Shown in pieces: positions 14,738 to 19,936 of a DNA stretch of 19,936 nucleotides. The DNA comes from Bacillota bacterium (GTDB taxonomy: Bacteria; Bacillota; Tb-RUG-66): contig JAEEYS010000153.1 in NCBI GenBank assembly GCA_016288255.1, forward strand, positions 1 through 19,936, in the 5' to 3' direction. Made by a program: the position numbers and the translations under genes. The notes below the pieces were generated by a model, which was not told where the DNA came from, ran no database searches, and saw only the letters and a program-made list of their open reading frames with translations. How positions within the stretch are numbered: the first letter of the stretch is position 1; each line of letters begins with the position of its first letter.

Positions 14738-15559
14738 ATGAGCAGTTTGCATTTTTTGTATAAAACGGGATTCGGCAGACTTCTTCTAAGACCGCTTATC
14801 AGTAGACCGATTTCCGAACTGTTCGGCACATTCTTGGACAGTGGGATCTCAAAGGGTCTGATCGGTCCTTTTGCAAAAAAGAATCATATCGTGCTTGGTG
14901 ATTATCTGCTAGATGATATCAAATGCTTCAATGATTTTTTCTGCAGAAAGATCAAGAAAGAACGAAGACCCATAAGCGAGGATCCGAAGGATCTGATCGC
15001 TCCGTGCGATGGGCTACTTAGCGTATATCAAATAAAGGAAGGGACTGTGCTCAGCGTAAAGCAAAGCAAGTTCAAGATAAGCAGACTGCTTCAAGACAAG
15101 GATCTGGCCGATGAGTTTGAGGGCGGATATGCCTTGGTGTTTAGATTATGCGTGGAACATTATCATAGATATGTTTATTTTGATTCGGGAAAACAAGGCG
15201 AGAACAGAAAGATACCCGGCGTCTATCATACTGTACGGCCTGTGGCTCTGGAAGAGTATCCCGTATATGTTGAGAATACCAGAGAATATACAGTGATCGA
15301 TACAGATCATTTCGGCAAGGCGGTCCAGATGGAAGTCGGAGCTATGCTGGTAGGAAGAATCGTCAATGATCATCTCTCTTCCGGCAGGGTGACAAGAGGG
15401 CAGGAAAAGGGCCATTTTGCGTACGGAGGGTCTACGGTGATTATTCTTCTTTCTGCTAAAAAGGCTATACTTCGGCCGGATATTTTGAAGAATCTCGATC
15501 GAAACCGGGAGATCCCAGTGATAATGGGCGAAGTGATCGGAGCAAAAAAAGATGGATAG
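14738..15559 (+). CDS. psd: Phosphatidylserine decarboxylase proenzyme
   Basis: The 273-residue protein starts at ATG 14738 after ATAGGAGAATAAA. It has the family features: D91 in APCDG (88-92), H143 in CVEHYHRY (138-145), and the self-cleavage site YGGST (229-233), where the chain breaks before S232 and the serine becomes the pyruvoyl cofactor. The Asp-His-Ser triad of this family is therefore complete. The motif is GGST rather than the LGST of many bacterial enzymes, a known variation. It turns phosphatidylserine into phosphatidylethanolamine at the membrane, directly following PssA. The stop TAG at 15557 is followed at once by an ATG in another frame, but I place the next start later, at 15626. 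Confidence 0.95.
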   Translation: MSSLHFLYKTGFGRLLLRPLISRPISELFGTFLDSGISKGLIGPFAKKNHIVLGDYLLDDIKCFNDFFCRKIKKERRPISEDPKDLIAPCDGLLSVYQIKEGTVLSVKQSKFKISRLLQDKDLADEFEGGYALVFRLCVEHYHRYVYFDSGKQGENRKIPGVYHTVRPVALEEYPVYVENTREYTVIDTDHFGKAVQMEVGAMLVGRIVNDHLSSGRVTRGQEKGHFAYGGSTVIILLSAKKAILRPDILKNLDRNREIPVIMGEVIGAKKDG

Positions 15560-15625
15560 ATGAGGCAGAACAGGACGCTGGAGAACTGTTTTAAGAAGAA
15601 AAGAGAGCGATTTTGGGGGCCTGAA

Positions 15626-16375
15626 ATGGAATATCAAAACATGAATTCAAAAACGATCGACAGATGGGTCAAAGAAGGATGGGAATGGGGAAAACCCATT
15701 GATCATACCACCTATATATCGGCAAAAAACGGCATTTGGGAAGTCAAATTGACGCCGACCAAAAATGTCCCGCACGAATGGTTCGGAGACCTAAAGGGGA
15801 AAAAATTATTGGGATTGGCCAGCGGAGGCGGACAGCAAATGCCGATTTTTTCTGCTTGCGGCGCTATATGCACGGTTTTAGATTATTCGGAAGAACAGAT
15901 CAAAAGCGAAAAGATCGTTGCCGAAAGAGAACAATATAAGATCGACATGATCAGAGCGGATATGACAAAACCTCTGCCTTTTGAAGAAGAAACTTTTGAT
16001 TTGATCTTTCATCCTGTTTCAAACTGCTATGTGGAAGCGGTAGAACCGATTTGGAGAGAGTGCTACCGTATATTGAAACCGGGAGGGATACTGCTTGCGG
16101 GAATGGATAACGGGATCAATTATCTGTTTTCCGGGGAGGAGGAAACAGAAGTAGTGAATACGCTGCCGTTCAATCCGTTAAAAAATCCGGAGCACATGAA
16201 GCAGTTAGAGCAGGAGGATGGCGGCATACAGTTTTCTCATACATTGGAAGAACAGATTGGCGGTCAGTTGCGGGCAGGGTTTCGATTAACGAATCTATAC
16301 GAGGATACGAATGGAGAAGGACGGCTGTCTGAAATGAATATTCCCTGTTATATCGCTACCAGAGCGGTAAAATAG
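15626..16375 (+). CDS. Class I SAM-dependent methyltransferase
   Basis: The 249-residue protein is placed at ATG 15626, behind TTTTGGGGGCCTGAA, since the family I recall starts close to SKTIDRWVKEGWEWGKPI. An ATG at 15560, directly after the psd stop, is in frame but has no ribosome binding site and would add 22 residues with no family look. Motif I is LLGLASGGGQQMP (61-73), D86 in VLDYS is the ribose-binding acid, D112 begins motif II, and ECYRILKPGG (145-154) is motif III. It belongs to a widespread uncharacterised family of methyltransferases. Its position after psd suggests, without proof, that it could act on an ethanolamine lipid or headgroup. Confidence 0.88.
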   Translation: MEYQNMNSKTIDRWVKEGWEWGKPIDHTTYISAKNGIWEVKLTPTKNVPHEWFGDLKGKKLLGLASGGGQQMPIFSACGAICTVLDYSEEQIKSEKIVAEREQYKIDMIRADMTKPLPFEEETFDLIFHPVSNCYVEAVEPIWRECYRILKPGGILLAGMDNGINYLFSGEEETEVVNTLPFNPLKNPEHMKQLEQEDGGIQFSHTLEEQIGGQLRAGFRLTNLYEDTNGEGRLSEMNIPCYIATRAVK

Positions 16376-16452
16376 GTTTTGAAACGGGCATTAAGGCGCC
16401 CTTTGATGTGGAAAAACAAAGCAGAAAACATTGACCCAAGGAGGACAACAAT

Positions 16453-16872
16453 ATGATAGATCTGCACTTCAAGTATGTTAGGATACAAGGAAAGGAATTT
16501 GCAAAAAACACGATGTACGCTAAGGGGATCTTTAGTGTATGCTGGCAGCTTCTTCAAAACGGCGCAATGCGTGAAGAAGACGCTGTGCTGTTTCGGGAAA
16601 TCGATTCGTGGTTTGCAAAGAGACTTCCGTGGCCGCCTCAATGCAGAAATCAGGAGCCGGTCGTTTGCTGGTTCAAAACAGCGAACACAGAGGAAATGCT
16701 GGAAAAGATCAAACCGGCCATGTGGCTTATGGAAAAATACGGCCATCCGTTTTACCTTGTTTTTACAAACGATCCCGGTGAGGTCGTGTATGAGGATGAT
16801 TATCAGATCGCGGTAAGAGTTGGTAAGCTGGAGATAGAAGAAGTGCAGGAATCATGGTATTCGGAAGGATAG
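16453..16872 (+). CDS. Conserved protein of unknown function
   Basis: The 139-residue soluble protein starts at ATG 16453 after AAGGAGGACAACAAT. I recognise it as a member of a small family seen in other Firmicutes but know no function. Visible features are an N-terminal helical part with AKGIFSVCWQLLQNGAM, then EIDSWFAKRLPWPPQ, then CWFKTANTEEML and the end YLVFTNDPGEVVYEDDYQIAV. Trp residues are frequent. No membrane segments or signal peptide. It has its own ribosome binding site and a gap of about 80 bases on both sides, so it may or may not share the phospholipid transcript. Confidence 0.75.
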   Translation: MIDLHFKYVRIQGKEFAKNTMYAKGIFSVCWQLLQNGAMREEDAVLFREIDSWFAKRLPWPPQCRNQEPVVCWFKTANTEEMLEKIKPAMWLMEKYGHPFYLVFTNDPGEVVYEDDYQIAVRVGKLEIEEVQESWYSEG

Positions 16873-16964
16873 GACAGCGCCGCCGAATTGAGAAAATAGG
16901 AAAAAGAGGCAAAGTAAGATTCTTAAATCATACATTAAAGTTTACATATTGAGAGGAGACAACG

Positions 16965-17930
16965 ATGAGAGAGATATCCGTTGGTGACATACAGCCTATC
17001 AGGATCGGGCAGTCGGAAAATAAAGCTGCGGGGACGGGGTGTACAGTATTTTTGTGTGAGAATGGTATGCGTGCCGGATTGGATATAAGAGGAGGCGGGC
17101 CCGCTTCCAGGGAAAGTCAGCTATTAAATCCCTTGATGGCGGCGCAGGAGATCCACGCCATTGTTCTTGCGGGCGGAAGCGCCTTTGGACTGGACGCGGC
17201 AAACGGTGTGATGGAGTACCTTGAAGAGAAGGGTATAGGATATGATGTGGGCGTAACAAAAGTTCCGTTGGTAGTGCAGTCGGACCTTTTTGATCTAACT
17301 GTGGGAGATCCGTTTATAAGACCCGATGCTTTGATGGGATATGAGGCGGCAAAAAACGCTTTGGAAGCGCCGAATTACCGAGATGGGAATTATGGCGCGG
17401 GATGCGGCGCTACCGTAGGAAAAATCGCGGGAATGGAAACCTGTATGAAAACAGGGATGGGGAGCTATGCTGTTCAGATCGGCGAACTAAAAATCGGCGC
17501 GGTCGTAGCGCTCAACGCCTTGGGAGATATCTTTGACTGGAAGACCGGAGAACAGATCGCTGGGCTTTTAACGGAAGACAAATCGGCATTTCGCAGTACG
17601 GCGGAATTGATGAAATCCACGATCAAAGTGGTGGACAACAAATTTGTGGGGAATACGACGATCGGCGTGGTCCTTACCAATGCGGAATTTTCCAAGACCC
17701 AATTGTGCAAGATCGCTTCAATGGCCCAGGACGGATACGCAAGATCGATCCATCCTGTGCATACCTCTGCCGACGGGGACAGTATTTACGCTGTTTCTTT
17801 GGGCCATGTTAAGGCGGATCAGGACCTTGTGGGGACGATGGCGGCGGAAGTGGTCAGTGAAGCCATTGCAAGAGCTGTAAAAAATGCGAAAAGCGCTTAT
17901 GGATTTCCTTCCGCATCAGAGCTTTGGTAG
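16965..17930 (+). CDS. P1-family peptidase (DmpA-type aminopeptidase)
   Basis: The 321-residue protein starts at ATG 16965 after GAGAGGAGACAACG. It has the P1 (DmpA/BapA) signatures: VLAGGSAFGLDAANGVMEYL (67-86) and GAGCGATVGKIAG (144-156). The autoprocessing site is VGNTTIGVVLTNA (228-240). In this family the chain cuts itself before a Ser or Thr, here T231 after N230, and the new N-terminal residue becomes the nucleophile. Members are Ntn-like hydrolases that release N-terminal residues or beta-peptides. No signal peptide is seen, so it is cytoplasmic. The substrate is unknown. It is complete and single, with no obvious partner, and its ribosome binding site follows an AT-rich gap. Confidence 0.92.
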   Translation: MREISVGDIQPIRIGQSENKAAGTGCTVFLCENGMRAGLDIRGGGPASRESQLLNPLMAAQEIHAIVLAGGSAFGLDAANGVMEYLEEKGIGYDVGVTKVPLVVQSDLFDLTVGDPFIRPDALMGYEAAKNALEAPNYRDGNYGAGCGATVGKIAGMETCMKTGMGSYAVQIGELKIGAVVALNALGDIFDWKTGEQIAGLLTEDKSAFRSTAELMKSTIKVVDNKFVGNTTIGVVLTNAEFSKTQLCKIASMAQDGYARSIHPVHTSADGDSIYAVSLGHVKADQDLVGTMAAEVVSEAIARAVKNAKSAYGFPSASELW

Positions 17931-18011
17931 TCAGAACTTCCAAACCGGAAGATAGGAATAGAAAAAGTGTAAGGCGATTAGATAGAATAGGGAAGGAATA
18001 AGGAGCAAAAC

Positions 18012-18902
18012 ATGGAAAAGGGAATAAAAAAATTATTTTATGGAATCAAAATGACATGGAAAAGAGTGATTCTTTTTGCGATCATTGCCGGTGTATTTAC
18101 AGCGCTTATGGCAATGCTCGTGCCCAGCGGGAATTCATTCCACGAAATAGCGGTCAGTTTGGAAGCTTGGATATTGTTCGCGATCATTATCATCACGAAC
18201 TGCGAGTCGCCGAAAGAAGCCGCTTTAAAGACTTTTGTATTTTTTCTGATCTCACAGCCGCTTGTTTATTTGATTCAGGTCCCTTTCAGCTGGCAGGGAT
18301 TCGGGTTGTTCCGGTATTATAAATATTGGTTTTTCCTGACACTGCTGACTTTACCGGGAGCCTATATCGGCTGGTATATCAAAAAGGACAACGCGTTATC
18401 CGCTGTGATCCTTTCTGTGATGACGGTCCTTTTGCTCTATCTCGGCATAGGATATTTCAAAGATATGCTGCAGCATTTTCCCAATCATTTGGTCTCCATG
18501 ATCTTTTGTTTTGCGCAGGTGCCGCTTTTTATCTGCGGGATTTTTGACAGCAAAAAAACAAAATGGCTTGCCGCGGTCATCAGCATTGCCGCAGTGATCA
18601 TTTTTATTGTGATAAGTTTTATTTCACCGAAATCATCCATGGATCAGATCACAGGGTTCTCTCTGGATCAGGAAAAATATCCTGTGGATTCTTCCTGGAC
18701 AGTCAGTGTGGAAAATGAAAAGATCAGCACAGCGGAGATCGTGGATATGGGGGATGGAGAATATTTTTTGAGAGTGCGGCTTTTGGAACCGGATCCCAAT
18801 GTCGTTATATTAAAAGATGGCGACGGAAAAGAATACCGCTTGATCATTTCTTATAATCAAAACGAAGGGCTCATCGTGCAGGATGAAACGACCGGTTCAT
18901 AG
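18012..18902 (+). CDS. Polytopic membrane protein with C-terminal soluble domain, function unknown
   Basis: The 296-residue protein starts at ATG 18012 after AAGGAGCAAAAC. Six to seven hydrophobic segments lie between about residues 20 and 205. The tail from about 207 to 296 is hydrophilic and beta-rich, with FSLDQEKYPVDSSWTVSVEN and later EYFLRVRLLEPDPNVVILK. It looks like one small domain of about 85 residues placed outside the membrane if the last segment ends there. I do not recognise the family. It is flanked by intact genes with their own ribosome binding sites, and its position gives no function. A receptor, sensor or transporter-accessory role are all open. Confidence 0.7.
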   Translation: MEKGIKKLFYGIKMTWKRVILFAIIAGVFTALMAMLVPSGNSFHEIAVSLEAWILFAIIIITNCESPKEAALKTFVFFLISQPLVYLIQVPFSWQGFGLFRYYKYWFFLTLLTLPGAYIGWYIKKDNALSAVILSVMTVLLLYLGIGYFKDMLQHFPNHLVSMIFCFAQVPLFICGIFDSKKTKWLAAVISIAAVIIFIVISFISPKSSMDQITGFSLDQEKYPVDSSWTVSVENEKISTAEIVDMGDGEYFLRVRLLEPDPNVVILKDGDGKEYRLIISYNQNEGLIVQDETTGS

Positions 18903-18989
18903 AGAACACCATGAAAAATGTGTGAAGAAAAATCAAAACCGGAAGACACTGCATACTGTAAGCGAAGTAGAGTATGGGAGAAAAAATAG

Positions 18990-19355
18990 ATGAAATTAAA
19001 AAACATATTGATCGTTGTAAAAGATATCGAAAAAGCAAAAAAGTTTTATAGCGATGTGTTTGGGCTGGGAATGATATTGGACAACGATGGGAACATGATT
19101 TTAACGGAAGGGCTTGTACTCCAGGATGAAAAGATCTGGGAAGGGTTTATCGGAAAAGAGGTCATTCCGAAAAACAATTCCTGCGAACTGTATTTTGAAG
19201 AAAGTGATATAGAAGGATTTGTGCGGAAACTGGAACGGCTGTATCCCTCTGTGCAATACGTTAATAGGCTGATGACTCATAGTTGGGGTCAAAGGGTGGT
19301 TCGTTTTTATGATCCTGACGGCAATCTGATCGAGGTTGGGACACCCATGGAATAA
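18990..19355 (+). CDS. VOC-superfamily (glyoxalase/bleomycin-resistance fold) protein
   Basis: The 121-residue protein starts at ATG 18990 after GGGAGAAAAAATAG. It has the paired beta-alpha-beta-beta-beta plan of the VOC fold, with DIEKAKKFYSDVFGLGMIL (12-30) as the first helix and RFYDPDGNLIEVG (105-117) as the last strands. Of the usual metal ligands, E115 is present and H97 may serve, but the first-strand His is missing because the strand reads NILIVV. It may therefore be metal-free or a binding protein instead of an enzyme. Known roles in the superfamily include glyoxalase, dioxygenase and antibiotic binding; none can be assigned here. Confidence 0.85.
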   Translation: MKLKNILIVVKDIEKAKKFYSDVFGLGMILDNDGNMILTEGLVLQDEKIWEGFIGKEVIPKNNSCELYFEESDIEGFVRKLERLYPSVQYVNRLMTHSWGQRVVRFYDPDGNLIEVGTPME

Positions 19356-19411
19356 AAAACAGGCGGTGAGGTAGACTCATATCTTGCCGCGAAAGACAGG
19401 AGGAGACAGCG

Positions 19412-19846
19412 ATGAAAAATCAAGTGGTAAAAATTTTCTCATCTGCCATTTTGCTTGTTGGCGGCGTTCTTTTTATTGCAATGGGAGCAAAGAATCTTTC
19501 CGATATCAATTCTTTCAGCGAAGTTTCCGCTGTTGTTACAGAAGTGCAGGTGGAAACTAGTATAGACGCTGATGGGGAAGAAACGGTCAATGAGACAGTA
19601 TATGTCGACTATACGGTCGATGGGAAAGAATATAACGAGATCTTGCAGTTCGCAAGCGGCAGTTATGAGAAAGGGGATACCGTTACGGTATTGTATGATC
19701 CCCAAAAACCGGAATATGTTACGGGAGCAACGAAGAAAACGTCAATGATTTCTATTGGGGCAGGGATACTGTTTGCTCTCGGCGGGATCGGCACTTTTCT
19801 GCGTCCTTTTATTTTGGTTTTTATGGCAGACAAAAAAACGTCATAA
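19412..19846 (+). CDS. DUF3592 membrane protein
   Basis: The 144-residue protein starts at ATG 19412 after GGAGGAGACAGCG. There is a membrane segment at about 8-27, a soluble beta-rich part (about 37-105) with VDYTVDGKEYNEIL and the typical DTVTVLYDPQKPEYV, and a second membrane segment at about 110-133. This two-helix frame around a small OB-like or beta domain fits DUF3592. The function of the family is not known to me. It is an ordinary full-length member. It is followed by the start of another gene 57 bases later. Confidence 0.82.
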   Translation: MKNQVVKIFSSAILLVGGVLFIAMGAKNLSDINSFSEVSAVVTEVQVETSIDADGEETVNETVYVDYTVDGKEYNEILQFASGSYEKGDTVTVLYDPQKPEYVTGATKKTSMISIGAGILFALGGIGTFLRPFILVFMADKKTS

Positions 19847-19903
19847 TATGAAAAATTTGCTTTTGTTCTAAAAAGTAAAATAAATTTCGGAGAAATCAAA
19901 CAG

Positions 19904-19936
19904 ATGAAAAAAAGTGTCAAGATCTTTTTGATGATC
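19904..19936 (+). CDS. Start of a gene cut off by the window end
   Basis: ATG 19904 follows CGGAG (19889-19893) at a spacing of ten bases. Eleven codons are present, reading MKKSVKIFLMI, which looks like the beginning of a signal peptide or membrane anchor. Product unknown. Confidence 0.6.
   Translation, partial: MKKSVKIFLMI

Noticed and set aside
15560..15625. Earlier start for the methyltransferase after psd
   Set aside because: No ribosome binding site and 22 residues unlike the family start; GGGGG before ATG 15626 is better.

Overview
The window looks like a stretch of chromosome from a low-to-moderate GC Firmicute, probably an anaerobic Clostridia-type gut bacterium. The reasons are AGGAGG-type ribosome binding sites before almost every gene, an S-layer-homology (SLH) protein with a Gram-positive signal peptide, Bacillus-type phosphatidylserine synthase, and protein families common in Clostridia. 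No rRNA, tRNA, phage gene, transposase or CRISPR array was seen. Every gene I can support is on the + strand. All family assignments come from reading motifs by eye; no database search was possible.

Region 1-4398 is a patchwork of short accessory genes. It begins with the C-terminal end of a protein whose tail resembles a polymorphic-toxin domain. It continues with a small M50-like membrane metalloprotease, a 100-residue conserved protein, a Cys-rich DUF3795 protein, a GNAT acetyltransferase overlapping a MazG-like protein, a second GNAT and a HEAT-repeat protein. Decayed or featureless gaps lie between them. The GNAT/MazG-like pair is bracketed by two copies of a 34-nt hairpin-forming repeat.

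Region 4514-7307 has a cation diffusion facilitator exporter (predicted Mn-type site, duplicated C-terminal domain) and a secreted SLH protein ending at a clear terminator. Region 7511-9338 is a three-gene unit: ABC ATPase, ABC-2 permease, and an XRE-AbrB fusion regulator. Region 9429-11455 has a short choloylglycine-hydrolase-type Ntn enzyme and two more GNAT proteins. The first of these GNATs is preceded by a possible 11-codon leader peptide and a long inverted repeat.

Region 11603-12550 holds a methyltransferase of the leucine-carboxyl-methyltransferase type whose ribosome binding site is predicted to be locked in a hairpin. Region 12934-16375 is a phospholipid block: a stand-alone flippase-like membrane protein (the MprF transmembrane type without the synthase domain), phosphatidylserine synthase, phosphatidylserine decarboxylase and a class I methyltransferase. 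Together they would make phosphatidylethanolamine and perhaps move or modify it. The rest (16453-19936) has a conserved unknown protein, a P1-family aminopeptidase, a polytopic membrane protein with a soluble tail, a VOC-fold protein, a DUF3592 protein and the first codons of one more gene.

The best candidates for something new are the phospholipid block with its orphan flippase-like gene, the ribosome-site-sequestering hairpin at 11603-11658, the paired 34-nt hairpin repeats, and the toxin tail with its trailing small genes.
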